Shown here piece after piece: positions 30,629 to 39,573 of a DNA stretch of 64,000 nt; positions within the stretch are counted from its first letter, which is position 1, and each line of letters opens with the position of its first letter. The position numbers were made by a program, and so were the translations under genes. The stretch is from Methylobacterium jeotgali (lineage in GTDB: Bacteria > Pseudomonadota > Alphaproteobacteria > Rhizobiales > Beijerinckiaceae), in NCBI RefSeq assembly GCF_022179345.1, contig NZ_BPQR01000038.1, forward strand, positions 1 to 64,000, read 5' to 3'. The notes under the pieces were generated by a model. It saw nothing but the letters and a program-made list of their open reading frames with translations. It was not told the origin of the DNA and did no database searches.

Positions 30629-30652
30629 CGGAGGGCCCAGCCTGGGTACTCT
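30623..30652 (+). promoter_or_regulatory. Candidate nrdJ promoter
   Basis: TTGACG (30623-30628) and TACTCT (30647-30652) are 18 bases apart. This would give a 5' UTR of about 170 nt before ATG 30831. Confidence 0.4.
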
Positions 30653-30830
30653 CCGGGACATGCTTCGAGGCTGCCGGGCAGGGCTTCCCGCCCCTCGCGA
30701 GCATCATCGATAATGACCGCTGAACCGGCCCGCGCATCCCAGGCGCGGACGGGATCGGCACCCCGGAAACCATGGACGACCGCGCGGGCGCGGGGCGAGG
30801 TGTCGTGCCTCGTCGTGAGAGGTGTGTTTC

Positions 30831-33800
30831 ATGCGGATCGAGCGTCGCTACACCACGCAAGGCTCCTCGCCCTACGCGGCGATCCCGTTCCGCAAGGCGC
30901 TGAGCGAGATCCGCAACCCGGACGGCTCGGTGGTGTTCCGTCTCGAGGGCATCGAGGTGCCCGAGAGCTGGAGCCAGGTCGCCACCGACGTGCTGGCACA
31001 GAAGTACTTCCGCAAGGCCGGCGTGCCCGCCCGCCTGAGGAAGGTCGAGGAGAACGACGTCCCGTCCTTCCTGTGGCGCTCGGTGCCCGACGAGGCGGCG
31101 CTCGCCGCGCTCCCCGAGACGGAGCGCTCCGGCTCCGAGACCTCCGCGAACCAGGTCTTCGACCGGCTCGCCGGCTGCTGGACCTACTGGGGCTGGAAGG
31201 GCGGCTACTTCACCACGGAGGAGGACGCGCAGGCCTTCATGGACGAGCTGCGCTTCATGCTCGCCCGGCAGATGGTGGCGCCGAACTCGCCGCAGTGGTT
31301 CAACACCGGCCTGCACTGGGCCTACGGCATCGACGGCCCCGGCCAGGGCCACTACTACTGCGACTGGAAGACGGGCGCGCTGACGAAGTCGGCCTCGGCC
31401 TACGAGCACCCCCAGCCCCACGCCTGCTTCATCCAGTCCGTCCAGGACGACCTCGTCAACGAGGGCGGCATCATGGACCTCTGGGTGCGCGAGGCGCGTC
31501 TGTTCAAGTACGGCTCCGGCACCGGCTCGAACTTCTCGATGCTGCGCGGCGAGAACGAGCGGCTGGGCGGCGGCGGCAAGTCGTCGGGCCTGATGAGCTT
31601 CCTCAAGATCGGCGACCGGGCGGCGGGCGCCATCAAGTCCGGCGGCACCACCCGGCGCGCCGCCAAGATGGTCATCGTCGACATCGACCACCCGGACATC
31701 GAGGCCTTCATCGACTGGAAGGTGAAGGAGGAGCAGAAGGTCGCCGCCCTCGTCACCGGCTCGAAGGTCGTCTCGAAGCACCTCACCGCAGTGATGAAGG
31801 CCTGCACCCAGTGCGAGGCCGAAGGGGACGCCTGCTTCGACCCCGAGCGCAACCCCGCCCTCAAGCGCGAGGTTCGCGCCGCCCGCAAGGCGATGGTGCC
31901 GGACGCCTACATCAAGCGCGTCATGCAGTTCGCCCGGCAGGGCTTCACCAAGATCGAGTTCCCCGTCTACGACACCGACTGGGACTCGGAAGCCTACCTC
32001 ACCGTCGCCGGCCAGAACTCCAACAACTCGGTCTCGCTGACCGACAGCTTTTTGCGCGCGGTCGATGCAAATGAGAAATGGCATCTGACGTCCCGCGTGA
32101 CCGGCAAGGTCACCAAGGAGATCGATGCCCGCGACTTGTGGGAAAAAATCGGCGAGGCGGCCTGGGCGTCGGCCGATCCGGGCCTGCACTTCAACACCAC
32201 GATGAACGACTGGCACACCTGCCCGACGGGTGGGCGGATCCGGGCCTCGAACCCGTGCTCCGAGTACATGTTCCTCGACGATACCGCCTGTAACCTCGCC
32301 TCGACCAACCTGCTGACGATGTACGACCGCGAGACGAAGCGGTTCGACACGGCCGCCTTCGAGCACCTCAACCGCCTCTGGACGGTGGTGCTCGAGATCT
32401 CCGTCATGATGGCGCAGTTCCCGAGCCGGGAGATCGCCGAGCTCTCCTACCGCTACCGGACGCTCGGGCTCGGCTACGCCAATATCGGCGGCCTGCTGAT
32501 GACCATGGGCCTGCCCTACGACTCCAAGGAGGGCCGGGCGCTCGCCGGCGCGCTCACCGCGATCATGACCGGCGTGTCCTACGCGACGTCGGCCGAGATG
32601 GCCGCCGAGCTCGGCCCCTTCGCGGAGTACGCCGGGAACGAGGCCTCGATGCTGCGGGTCATCCGCAACCACCGCCGCGCCGCCCACGGCGAGGCCGAGG
32701 GCTACGAGGGCCTCTCCATCGCCCCCGTGCCCCTCGATCTTGCCAACGTCCCCCAGGCCGACATCGCCGAGCGCGCCAAGGCCGCCTGGGACCGGGCGCT
32801 CTCGCTCGGCGAGAAGCACGGCTACCGCAACGCCCAGGCCACCGTCATCGCGCCGACCGGCACGATCGGCCTCGTCATGGACTGCGACACCACCGGCATC
32901 GAGCCCGACTTCGCGCTGGTGAAGTTCAAGAAGCTCGCCGGGGGCGGCTACTTCAAGATCATCAACCGCGCGGTGCCGGACGCCCTGCGCTCCCTCGGCT
33001 ACCGCGAGAGCGAGATCGCCGAGATCGAGGCCTACGCCGTCGGCCACGGCTCCATGGGCCAGGCGCCTGCGGTCAACCCCGGCTCGCTGCGGGCCCGCGG
33101 CTTCACCGACGAGAAGATCGCGGCGGTCGAGGCGGGGCTGAAGGCGGCCTTCGACATCAAGTTCGTGCTCAACCGCTGGACGCTCGGCGACGACTTCCTC
33201 ACCAACACCCTCAAGGTGCCGGCCGAGAAGCTCGCCGATCCGAGCTTCGACCTGCTCTCCTTCCTCGGCTTCTCGCGGAAGGAGATCGAGGCGGCCAACA
33301 CCCATGTCTGCGGGGCGATGACGCTGGAGGGCGCACCGTTCCTCAAGACCGAGCACTACGCGGTGTTCGATTGCGCCAACCCCTGCGGGCGCATCGGCAA
33401 GCGCTACCTCTCGGTCGAGAGCCACATCCGCATGATGGCGGCGGCGCAGCCCTTCATCTCGGGAGCGATCTCCAAGACCATCAACATGCCGAACGACGCC
33501 ACCGTCGAGGACTGCAAGGCGGCCTACCGCCTGTCCTGGACGCTGGCGCTGAAGGCCAACGCCCTCTACCGCGACGGCTCGAAGCTCTCGCAGCCCCTCA
33601 ACGCGGCGCTGATCAGTGACGAGGAGGACGAGACCGACGACGCCCTCGAGGCGATCGTCCAGGCGCCCGCCGCCGCCAAGGCGGCGATCGCCGCAGAAAA
33701 AATCGTGGAGCGGGTGATCGAGCGCGTCGAGCGCATCCGGTCGCGGGAGAAGATGCCGGACCGCCGCAAGGGCTACACCCAGAAGGCGGTGGTCGGCGGC

Positions 33801-34556
33801 CACAAGGTCTACCTGCGCACCGGCGAGTACGAGGACGGGCGCCTCGGCGAGATCTTCATCGACATGCACAAGGAGGGCGCCGCCTTCCGGAGCCTGATGA
33901 ACAACTTCGCCATCGCGATCTCGCTCGGCCTCCAGTACGGCGTGCCGCTGGAGGAGTATGTCGAGGCCTTCACCTTCACCCGCTTCGAGCCGGCGGGCTT
34001 CGTGCAGGGCAACGACGCCATCAAGAACGCCACCTCGCTCCTCGACTACGTGTTCCGCGAGCTGGCGATCTCGTATCTCGGCCGCAGCGACCTCGCCCAC
34101 GTCAACCCGTCCGAGATCGGCAACACCGCCCTCGGCGGCGGCGAGAGCGACACCACCCGCGACAAGCCGGGCACCGCGGTCGCCGCCGTGGTCTCCCGCG
34201 GCCTGCTCCGGGGCTCGGCCGACAAGCTGACCCTGATCCAGGGCGGCCCGGCGGGCGCCACGATCGGCGTCGCCTCGGCGGCCAGTGGTCAGACGGTCCC
34301 GGCGGGCGGCGCGGTCCATGCGGTCCACGGCGCCACGGCGCTGAAGGTGGAGCCGCTGGTCGAGGGTTCGGCGGAGACGGCGGTGGAGACCCTGCCGTTC
34401 GCCAAGCCGGAGCGCAGCGTCGCGGATCGCCGCGCCGAGGCGAAGATGAAGGGTTACGTGGGCGAGGCCTGCCCGGAATGCGCGAACTTCACGCTCGTCC
34501 GCAACGGCACCTGCCTGAAATGCGACACCTGCGGCAGCACCACCGGCTGCTCGTGA
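30831..34556 (+). CDS. nrdJ: Adenosylcobalamin-dependent ribonucleotide reductase (class II)
   Basis: NrdJ reduces ribonucleotides to deoxyribonucleotides with a radical made from coenzyme B12, so it needs no oxygen. The 1241-residue length is normal for the large NrdJ family. The active-site loop is [20 protein letters not shown], with the cysteine and glutamate of the N-C-E motif; [20 protein letters not shown] is the phosphate-binding loop. The C-terminus ends in a zinc-ribbon-like CPEC-x14[13 protein letters not shown], the usual redox tail. ATG 30831 is chosen; an ATG-less extension of three codons is unlikely. NrdR-like boxes precede it and a strong hairpin follows. Confidence 0.97.
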   Translation: MRIERRYTTQGSSPYAAIPFRKALSEIRNPDGSVVFRLEGIEVPESWSQVATDVLAQKYFRKAGVPARLRKVEENDVPSFLWRSVPDEAALAALPETERSGSETSANQVFDRLAGCWTYWGWKGGYFTTEEDAQAFMDELRFMLARQMVAPNSPQWFNTGLHWAYGIDGPGQGHYYCDWKTGALTKSASAYEHPQPHACFIQSVQDDLVNEGGIMDLWVREARLFKYGSGTGSNFSMLRGENERLGGGGKSSGLMSFLKIGDRAAGAIKSGGTTRRAAKMVIVDIDHPDIEAFIDWKVKEEQKVAALVTGSKVVSKHLTAVMKACTQCEAEGDACFDPERNPALKREVRAARKAMVPDAYIKRVMQFARQGFTKIEFPVYDTDWDSEAYLTVAGQNSNNSVSLTDSFLRAVDANEKWHLTSRVTGKVTKEIDARDLWEKIGEAAWASADPGLHFNTTMNDWHTCPTGGRIRASNPCSEYMFLDDTACNLASTNLLTMYDRETKRFDTAAFEHLNRLWTVVLEISVMMAQFPSREIAELSYRYRTLGLGYANIGGLLMTMGLPYDSKEGRALAGALTAIMTGVSYATSAEMAAELGPFAEYAGNEASMLRVIRNHRRAAHGEAEGYEGLSIAPVPLDLANVPQADIAERAKAAWDRALSLGEKHGYRNAQATVIAPTGTIGLVMDCDTTGIEPDFALVKFKKLAGGGYFKIINRAVPDALRSLGYRESEIAEIEAYAVGHGSMGQAPAVNPGSLRARGFTDEKIAAVEAGLKAAFDIKFVLNRWTLGDDFLTNTLKVPAEKLADPSFDLLSFLGFSRKEIEAANTHVCGAMTLEGAPFLKTEHYAVFDCANPCGRIGKRYLSVESHIRMMAAAQPFISGAISKTINMPNDATVEDCKAAYRLSWTLALKANALYRDGSKLSQPLNAALISDEEDETDDALEAIVQAPAAAKAAIAAEKIVERVIERVERIRSREKMPDRRKGYTQKAVVGGHKVYLRTGEYEDGRLGEIFIDMHKEGAAFRSLMNNFAIAISLGLQYGVPLEEYVEAFTFTRFEPAGFVQGNDAIKNATSLLDYVFRELAISYLGRSDLAHVNPSEIGNTALGGGESDTTRDKPGTAVAAVVSRGLLRGSADKLTLIQGGPAGATIGVASAASGQTVPAGGAVHAVHGATALKVEPLVEGSAETAVETLPFAKPERSVADRRAEAKMKGYVGEACPECANFTLVRNGTCLKCDTCGSTTGCS

Positions 34557-34564
34557 GAACAGAT

Positions 34565-34591
34565 GGGGAGGCGTCCCGCGCCTCCCCCTTT
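34565..34591 (+). terminator. Terminator after nrdJ
   Basis: A perfect 9-bp stem GGGGAGGCG/CGCCTCCCC with loop TCCCG is followed by CTTTCGCTT, nine bases after the nrdJ stop. Confidence 0.75.
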
Positions 34592-34622
34592 CGCTTGCGG
34601 GCCTCGGTGGCCACGCAGCGAG

Positions 34623-35015
34623 CTATCGCACCAGCAGCGTCACAGCCGCCACGGCGATCACCGAGAAAGTCGCGATGACGCCGCCGCCCCGGCAGGCGAA
34701 CTGGCGGGGGGAGTTCGGCGGGGCGAACATGCCGATCGGGTGCAGAAGCCGGGCGATCAGCAGCACGATAAGCAGGCTCCGCACCAGCGTGAGGCTGCCG
34801 CCGCCCGCCTCCACGAAGGCGATGAGGAGCAGGGCAAAGGGCACGTATTCGCCAAAATTCGCCTGCGAGCGGATGCGCTTCTCGAGCGCCTCCCGGCCGC
34901 CGTCGCCGTGGAGCACGCCCATCGAGAGGCGTCCGGCCACCACCCAGCCCGAGAGGCCGAGATAGATCAGAGCGAGCAGCCCGGCGTGGAAGGCGGTGAC
35001 CGCGGGAAACGTCAT
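34623..35015 (-). CDS. MAPEG family membrane protein
   Basis: A 130-residue protein with four hydrophobic helices. It begins MTFPAVTAFHAGLLALIYLGLSGWVVAGR and contains RSQANFGEYVPFALLLIAFVEAGGG, the MAPEG hallmark (R-x-N-x-x-E-x-x-P), then ARLLHPIGMF. MAPEG members include microsomal glutathione transferases; bacterial members are mostly uncharacterised. ATG 35015 is chosen over an upstream opening whose residues are not family-like. Confidence 0.9.
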   Translation of the reverse strand: MTFPAVTAFHAGLLALIYLGLSGWVVAGRLSMGVLHGDGGREALEKRIRSQANFGEYVPFALLLIAFVEAGGGSLTLVRSLLIVLLIARLLHPIGMFAPPNSPRQFACRGGGVIATFSVIAVAAVTLLVR

Positions 35016-35209
35016 GGTGCTCTCCAAGACCGCCCGGCACGCGGCGAAAGGCTCGACAGGCGGGCATGTCGCGCTCGGGGAGCAGAAGCGTCTCGGCCCG
35101 GCTCCCGTTCCCATCGGCCGACGACCCGCTTCCGCGACGGCGCTCGGCCTCGAAGGCTCCGAGCCTGCCGGCAGGATTCATCGTCCGCCGACAGGCCGTC
35201 CGGCGTGCC

Positions 35210-35428
35210 TTACATGCGGTTCATCATCATTTTGCGCTTCATCATTTTGCGCTTCATCATCTTCCGATGCATCATCCGCTCGCGATGCGTCATGCGGACC
35301 TGCGTGTAGGCCGGGGCTTCGGTCTGGACGCCGCCGGGACCCATCGGCGCCGCCGTCGCGCTGCCGACGCCGAGGGCGAGGCCGCCCAGCACGGTGGCGG
35401 CCGCGAGCGTGAGGCTCAATCTCGTCAT
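35210..35428 (-). CDS. Small exported Met/Lys/Arg-rich protein
   Basis: A 72-residue protein. The first about 27 residues form a clear signal peptide (LSLTLAAATVLGGLALGVGSATAAP). The mature part ends with tandem units rich in Met, Lys and Arg: HRERMMHRKMMKRKMMKRK, then MMMNRM. The repeats come from a direct DNA repeat built on TCATTTTGCGCT. It resembles no family I can name; Met clusters can bind Cu(I)/Ag(I), and the basic charge could also bind anionic surfaces. ATG 35428 is chosen as the start of the signal peptide. Confidence 0.7.
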   Translation of the reverse strand: MTRLSLTLAAATVLGGLALGVGSATAAPMGPGGVQTEAPAYTQVRMTHRERMMHRKMMKRKMMKRKMMMNRM

Positions 35429-35782
35429 GCATTCTCTCCCTGTCTCATTCCATCCTCCGGACGGATAGATTGACAACAGGATTCTTCTCCAACCGTTCCA
35501 AGAAAAAGAAATAAAATCAAATACTTAGCTGGAGGCGCGCGTCTTCGCGGCCGCCGCGCCGCCGCGACCGGGAGACGCCGTCCACAGACCTGTACGATGC
35601 CGCGCCCGCGAAGGTTTCACGCCGCGCACCTTTCGAAGCCGCTCGGCGATCCGGCTTGGATCATGGACGCGCCGTCCGTCCGCAGGCTCTCTGGTCAAGA
35701 TCGGATGCCGCCTCCATAGTGGGCACGACCCCCGCGGCGCCGCGATCGCCGGCCGCGGTCGTGGCGCACGGCGAAGGACCGG
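35429..35782. other. 354-bp intergenic region
   Basis: An AT-rich patch (35469-35530) probably carries the promoter of the leftward small exported protein. The rest is GC-rich and precedes the rightward XRE gene. No gene or RNA was recognised. Confidence 0.5.
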
Positions 35783-36388
35783 ATGCTGAACACCGCGTCG
35801 AACGCGCCCGTCGTCGAGGACAGGCCCCTCGAGAAGGCCCTGGGCCATCAGGTCCGCCTGCTGCGTCGGGAGCGCGACCTCTCGGTGGCCGATCTCGGCA
35901 GCGCCGCCGGCATCTCGCCGGGGATGATCTCGAAGATCGAGAACGGCGCCATCTCGCCCTCGCTCGCCTCGATCAACGCCATCGCCTCGGCGCTGAACGT
36001 GCCGATCACGGCGCTGTTCAGCGCCTTCGAGGAATCGCGCGACTGCTCCTACGTGAAGCAGGGCCAGGGCGTGCTGATCGAGCGGCGGGGCACCAAGGTC
36101 GGCCACATCTACGAGCTGCTCGGGGCGGGCATCCGCGGCGAGGTCGTGGTCGAGCCCTACCTCATCACTCTGGAGGATCAGGCGGAGGCCTATACGAGCT
36201 TCCGCCACGCCGGCACCGAGTTCATCTACATGCTCAGCGGCGAGGTGATGTATCACCATTCCGGCGAGGACTATCACCTCCAGCCCGGCGACTCGCTGCT
36301 GTTCGATTCCCACGGGCTGCACGGCCCGGCGCGGCTCATCAGGACGCCTATGACCTACCTGTCGATCATCGTCTATCCCCGCGGCTGA
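35783..36388 (+). CDS. XRE-family regulator with cupin domain
   Basis: A 201-residue regulator. The helix-turn-helix (about residues 20-75) reads GHQVRLLRRERDLSVADLGSAAGISPGMISKIENG, then SPSLASINAIASALNVPI. The C-terminal cupin barrel (about 110-195) has SFRHAGTEFIYMLSGEVMYHHSGEDYHLQPGDSLLFDSHGLHGP with the metal-type histidines. This layout matches regulators such as PuuR. Targets are unknown. ATG 35783 lies just before the domain. Confidence 0.9.
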   Translation: MLNTASNAPVVEDRPLEKALGHQVRLLRRERDLSVADLGSAAGISPGMISKIENGAISPSLASINAIASALNVPITALFSAFEESRDCSYVKQGQGVLIERRGTKVGHIYELLGAGIRGEVVVEPYLITLEDQAEAYTSFRHAGTEFIYMLSGEVMYHHSGEDYHLQPGDSLLFDSHGLHGPARLIRTPMTYLSIIVYPRG

Positions 36389-36402
36389 GGCCGGCCCCTC
36401 CC

Positions 36403-36750
36403 TCAGGCTCCGTGGGCGGCCCGGCTGTCGGCGGGGGCCTCGTCCCGCTCGTTCAGCCCGTAGTCGCGCACCACCCCGGCGATGCGCAGGCGGTAGTCCC
36501 GGAAGATGCCGCTGCGCCCCTTGGCCTGCGTCGCCCGGTGGCGGTCCCGGTTGCGCCAGGCCGCCAGCGCCGCCTCGTCGCGGAAGAAGGACAGCGAGAG
36601 CAGCTTGTCCGGATCGGTGAGGCTGCGGAAGCGCTCGACGGAGACGAATCCGTCCACCTGCGCGAGGTCGTCGCGCAGCGCCGCGGCGAGGTCGAGATAG
36701 TCCTGCGTCCGCCCGTCCGCGGGCCAGACCTCGAAGATGACGGCGATCAT
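36403..36750 (-). CDS. Antibiotic biosynthesis monooxygenase (ABM) domain protein
   Basis: A 115-residue single-domain protein: IAVIFEVWPADGRTQDYLDLAAALRDDL, then GFVSVERFRSLTDPDKLLSLSFFRDEAALAAWRN and HRATQAKGR. This is the ABM ferredoxin-like fold, found in small cofactor-free oxygenases and dimeric stress proteins. The substrate is unknown. Convergent with the XRE gene (14-bp gap). Confidence 0.88.
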   Translation of the reverse strand: MIAVIFEVWPADGRTQDYLDLAAALRDDLAQVDGFVSVERFRSLTDPDKLLSLSFFRDEAALAAWRNRDRHRATQAKGRSGIFRDYRLRIAGVVRDYGLNERDEAPADSRAAHGA

Positions 36751-36820
36751 GGTGTCCTGCCTTCGTCCGCTCGCGCGGACGGGGGCCGAGGATAGCCCGG
36801 ACCGCCGATGGCGGCACCCC

Positions 36821-37294
36821 TCAGAGGTTGCGCGACAGCACCAGCGGCCCGCTCGCCGCGCCGCGTCCGTAGGGGGAGGGGGCGTGCACGGGCCGGCCGT
36901 AGACGCTCGGCGCGCGGGATTCGCCGACCTGCTTGGCGAGCCCCTTGATCAGCCCCTCCGAGACGGTCCGCGCGGTGGCGAGCACCGCCTGGTTGGTCTC
37001 GACGCCCTCCGCGAAGCGGCGATGGGCGGTCTTCAGCGCCTCGATGCCCTGGGGCGCGAAGCGGGCGAGCGCGACGGCGTTCGCCTTCACGGTCTCCAGG
37101 CCGCGCATGTAGGCGGCGGCGAGCGCGGCCTTGCGCTCGGCTTCCGCGAGGCCTTCCCGCAGGCGCCCGGCGCGGACGTGGCCGCTCTCGGCATCGAGCA
37201 CCGCCTCCAGCGCCGCCATCGCGCCGAGCACCTCGGCGACGAGGGCCTCGGCCCCGGCCCGGTCGGCGATGCACACCGTCTCAGGCCTTTGCAC
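36821..37294 (-). CDS. flgN: Flagellar protein, FlgN-like chaperone
   Basis: A 157-residue mostly helical protein. Its central helices (ALVAEVLGAMAALEAVLDAESGHVRAGRLREGLAEAERKAALAAAYM) match the FlgN family, the export chaperone of hook-associated proteins. The C-terminal 40 residues are Pro/Gly-rich. It overlaps the end of the rod-binding-protein gene by 14 bases, so it belongs to the leftward flgI operon. Identity comes from the helix pattern plus location. Confidence 0.75.
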   Translation of the reverse strand: MQRPETVCIADRAGAEALVAEVLGAMAALEAVLDAESGHVRAGRLREGLAEAERKAALAAAYMRGLETVKANAVALARFAPQGIEALKTAHRRFAEGVETNQAVLATARTVSEGLIKGLAKQVGESRAPSVYGRPVHAPSPYGRGAASGPLVLSRNL

Positions 37295-37646
37295 CGCCGG
37301 CCTCCTGCATCTGGAGCATCTGCTTGTAGATCTGGTCGCTGATGCCGACGCCGCCGCTCTTCACGACCTCGCTGGCGTACTCCTTGGTGAGCATCGAGCG
37401 CCAGACGTCGCCGCCGGTGCCGTTCTCGCCGAGCGGCCCCTCGGTGCCCTCGGACTTGGCGATCCGGTCGAAGCTCTGCTCCAGGAACATCTTCTCGAAG
37501 TCGGTCGCGGTCTTGCGCAGCTTGCTCGCGTCGGCGGTCTGCGCCGAGGAGACCGCGGGCTTCGAGGCCGCGGCGGCGACCTCCCCGACGAGGGCCTTGC
37601 CGACGCCGAGAGCGGCGTTGGCCGCGATGGTGGCGAGTGGGAACAT
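37281..37646 (-). CDS. flgJ: Rod-binding protein (FlgJ N-terminal type, CheL)
   Basis: A 121-residue protein with only the rod-binding domain of FlgJ: KLRKTATDFEKMFLEQSFDRIAK, then GDVWRSMLTKEYASEVVKSGGVGISDQIYKQML. The muramidase domain of enterobacterial FlgJ is absent, which is normal in alphaproteobacteria. It follows flgI by 19 bp. Confidence 0.9.
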   Translation of the reverse strand: MFPLATIAANAALGVGKALVGEVAAAASKPAVSSAQTADASKLRKTATDFEKMFLEQSFDRIAKSEGTEGPLGENGTGGDVWRSMLTKEYASEVVKSGGVGISDQIYKQMLQMQEAGGAKA

Positions 37647-37665
37647 CAGTCGGCTCCTTTGTCGG

Positions 37666-38793
37666 CTACATCAGGTCGATGTCGGCCTGGAGGGCGCCCG
37701 CCGCCTTCAGGGCCTGGAGGATGGAGATCAGGTCGCGGGGGCCGACGCCGAGCGCGTTGAGCCCGTCGACGAGCTCGCGCAGGCTGACGCCCTCCTTCAC
37801 CAGCGCCAGCTTGTTGCCGTCGCCGGTGTCGACCTTCAGCGCCGTGCGCGGCACCACCGCGGTCTGCCCGTTCGAGAGCGGGCCGGGCTGGCTCACCTGC
37901 GGGGTCTCGGTGATCGTCACCGTCAGGTTGCCCTGGGCGATGGCGACCGTGGAGATGCGCACGTCGCGGCCCATGACGATGATGCCGGAGCGCTCGTCGA
38001 CGATGACGCGGGCGGTCTGGTCCGGCTCGACCTTGAGCTGCTCCACCTCGGTGACGAGGCGGATCATGTTGCCCCGGTACTTGGCCGGGATCTGGAGCGT
38101 CACGGTCGCCGGGTCGGTGGGCTCGGCGGTGTCGGCGCCCATGAAGTCGTTGATCGCGGAAGCCACGCGCTTCGAGGTGGTGAAGTCGGGGTTGCGCAGC
38201 GACAGGCGCAGCGTGCGCGCGTCGTTGAGCTTGAAGGCGATCTCGCGCTCGACGTTGGCGCCGTTGGAGATGCGCCCGTTCGTCGGCACCCCGCGGGTGA
38301 TCTTGGCCGCGTCCCCCTCCGCCGCGAAGCCGGCGATCGCCACCGAGCCCTGCGCCAGGGCGTAGACCTCGCCGTCGGCGCCGAGCAGCGGCGTCACGAG
38401 AAGCGTGCCCCCCTGGAGCGACTTGGCGTCGCCCAGCGAGGAGACGGTCACGTCGATGCGGGTGCCCTGCGTCGCGAAGGGGGGGAGGTTCGCCGTCACC
38501 ATCACCGCGGCGAGGTTCTGCGTGCGCATGGTGGCGCCCCGGGTGTTGACGCCGAGGCGCTCCAGCATCGCCTGGAGGGACTGCTTGGTGAAGGGGATGT
38601 TGTTGAGCGTGTCGCCGGTGCCGTTGAGACCCACCACGATGCCGTAGCCGACGAGCTGGTTCTGGCGCACGCCCTCGATCGAGGCGAGGTCCTTCACCCG
38701 CGACAGGGCGAGCGCCGGGGCGGCCTGTCCGGCGAGGGTGGCGGCGAGCCCGAGAAGCAGGGCGAGGCGCCGAAGGAGGCCGTCGATGCGCAT
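37666..38793 (-). CDS. flgI: Flagellar P-ring protein FlgI
   Basis: FlgI forms the periplasmic P-ring around the flagellar rod. The 375-residue protein has a signal peptide (LLRRLALLLGLAATLAGQAAPALA) and the conserved core SRVKDLASIEGVRQNQLVGYGIVVGLNGTGDTL, LQAMLERLGVN, VTVSSLGDAKSLQGGTLLVTPL and the C-terminal GVSLRELVDGLNALGVGPRDLISILQALKAAGALQADI. ATG 38793 gives the right length; the frame extends upstream over the promoter. First gene of the leftward flgI-flgJ-flgN operon. Confidence 0.96.
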   Translation of the reverse strand: MRIDGLLRRLALLLGLAATLAGQAAPALALSRVKDLASIEGVRQNQLVGYGIVVGLNGTGDTLNNIPFTKQSLQAMLERLGVNTRGATMRTQNLAAVMVTANLPPFATQGTRIDVTVSSLGDAKSLQGGTLLVTPLLGADGEVYALAQGSVAIAGFAAEGDAAKITRGVPTNGRISNGANVEREIAFKLNDARTLRLSLRNPDFTTSKRVASAINDFMGADTAEPTDPATVTLQIPAKYRGNMIRLVTEVEQLKVEPDQTARVIVDERSGIIVMGRDVRISTVAIAQGNLTVTITETPQVSQPGPLSNGQTAVVPRTALKVDTGDGNKLALVKEGVSLRELVDGLNALGVGPRDLISILQALKAAGALQADIDLM

Positions 38794-38836
38794 GGGTGCC
38801 GGAATGCTGGCGGGACCGTGTTCGGCCATCCGCCTC

Positions 38837-38851
38837 GCGAGCACCGTGCCA
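38837..38851 (-). promoter_or_regulatory. Sigma-54-type promoter of flgI
   Basis: On the minus strand, TGGCACGGTGCTCGC matches the sigma-54 consensus TGGCACGnnnnTTGC at all fixed positions but one, with exact -24/-12 spacing. A start near 38825 gives a 5' UTR of about 32 nt. Confidence 0.7.
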
Positions 38852-38944
38852 GACGGGCGGTTTCGACAAGCTTCTGAATTCGCTTGGATTTTCCGAAAAT
38901 CTGAAATGCCGGTCCCCAAGATCGCTCTATCGCTCCCTGCCGGC

Positions 38945-38961
38945 CGGGCAGGTTTTGCCGG
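38945..38961. promoter_or_regulatory. Flagellar dyad element, copy 1
   Basis: GGCAGGTTTTGCC (38947-38959) followed by GG. The same GGCAGGnnTTGCCGG pattern occurs between flgF and fliL. It lies about 100 bp upstream of the flgI -24 element and beside the fliX CtrA-type box. It may be an FlbD enhancer (ftr-like) site (inference). Confidence 0.5.
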
Positions 38962-38965
38962 GCCG

Positions 38966-38981
38966 TTTACCGGCGGTTAAC
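38966..38981 (+). promoter_or_regulatory. CtrA-type box upstream of fliX
   Basis: TTTACCGGCGGTTAAC fits TTAA-N7-TTAAC with one mismatch in the first half. It ends 42 bp before ATG 39024. Confidence 0.6.
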
Positions 38982-39023
38982 CACGTGGCTCCGAGTCTGG
39001 GCCTCGGCGCCGCAGGGGTGCCG

Positions 39024-39461
39024 ATGGTTCGTTCCATGCGCGTCGATTCCCGCTCGCCCGTCACCGGCAACGCCGCCCTCGCGGGCGCGCGCCGTCCGGC
39101 CGCGCCGGGCGGCTTCAGCCTCGGGGCCGGCCCGGAGGCCGCTGCAACGGGCGGGCCGGCCGCGGCGACGAGCCTCGCCGGTCTCGACGCGGTACTGACG
39201 CTCCAGGGTGCCGAGGAGGCGCCCCAGGAGCGCCGCCGCCGCCACGCCAGGCGCGGACACGACCTTCTCGACGGTCTCGACCGTCTCAAGGCAGCGCTGC
39301 TGACCGGCCGCGTGCCGACCGGGGAGCTGCGCGCCATCGCCGGACGCCTCTCGGAGCAGGCCGGCGCGAGCGGCGACCCGCGCCTCGACGGGCTCGTCGC
39401 CGACATCGAGCTGCGCGCCGCCGTCGAACTCGCCAAGCTGGAGATGCGCGGCGCGGCCTGA
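39024..39461 (+). CDS. fliX: Flagellar assembly regulator FliX
   Basis: FliX is the partner that couples basal-body assembly to the sigma-54 activator FlbD in Caulobacter. This 145-residue protein has the family N-terminus MRVDSRSPV (from the second ATG, 39036), a variable Ala/Gly-rich linker, and the conserved C-terminal helices HDLLDGLDRLKAALLTGRVP and LDGLVADIELRAAVELAKLE. CAGGGG (39012-39017) favours ATG 39024. It is divergent from flgI, as in Caulobacter, with a CtrA-type box upstream. Confidence 0.88.
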   Translation: MVRSMRVDSRSPVTGNAALAGARRPAAPGGFSLGAGPEAAATGGPAAATSLAGLDAVLTLQGAEEAPQERRRRHARRGHDLLDGLDRLKAALLTGRVPTGELRAIAGRLSEQAGASGDPRLDGLVADIELRAAVELAKLEMRGAA

Positions 39462-39573
39462 CCTGCGCGGGGTCCGATCCCGTGATTGACGCAGGCCGGG
39501 CGATCCTCGAAAAACCCGCCCGGACCCGGGCCGGCGCGGCCGGGCCTGCCCCTCCGCGCCGGTTGCCGCGCGG

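Larger units (their letters stand above)
30230..30830. other. 601-bp intergenic region between TonB receptor and nrdJ
   Basis: No convincing gene was found. The region holds, left to right, a metal-box-like half-site (30274-30282), a minus-strand terminator (30495-30527), a DnaA-box-like TTGTCCACA (30557-30565), two NrdR-like boxes (30581 and 30613), and a sigma-70-like promoter (30623-30652) for nrdJ. Confidence 0.6.

Noticed and set aside
30540..34328. Antisense reading frame of 1262 codons opposite nrdJ
   Set aside because: It is the shadow of a GC-rich real gene; it has low-complexity Arg/Gly/Leu/Val composition and no recognisable domain.
38945..38961. Reading the GGCAGGnnTTGCC dyads as sigma-54 promoters
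   Set aside because: The GG and GC elements are two bases too close for -24/-12 spacing, in both copies; exact-spacing sigma-54 sites exist elsewhere in the same regions.
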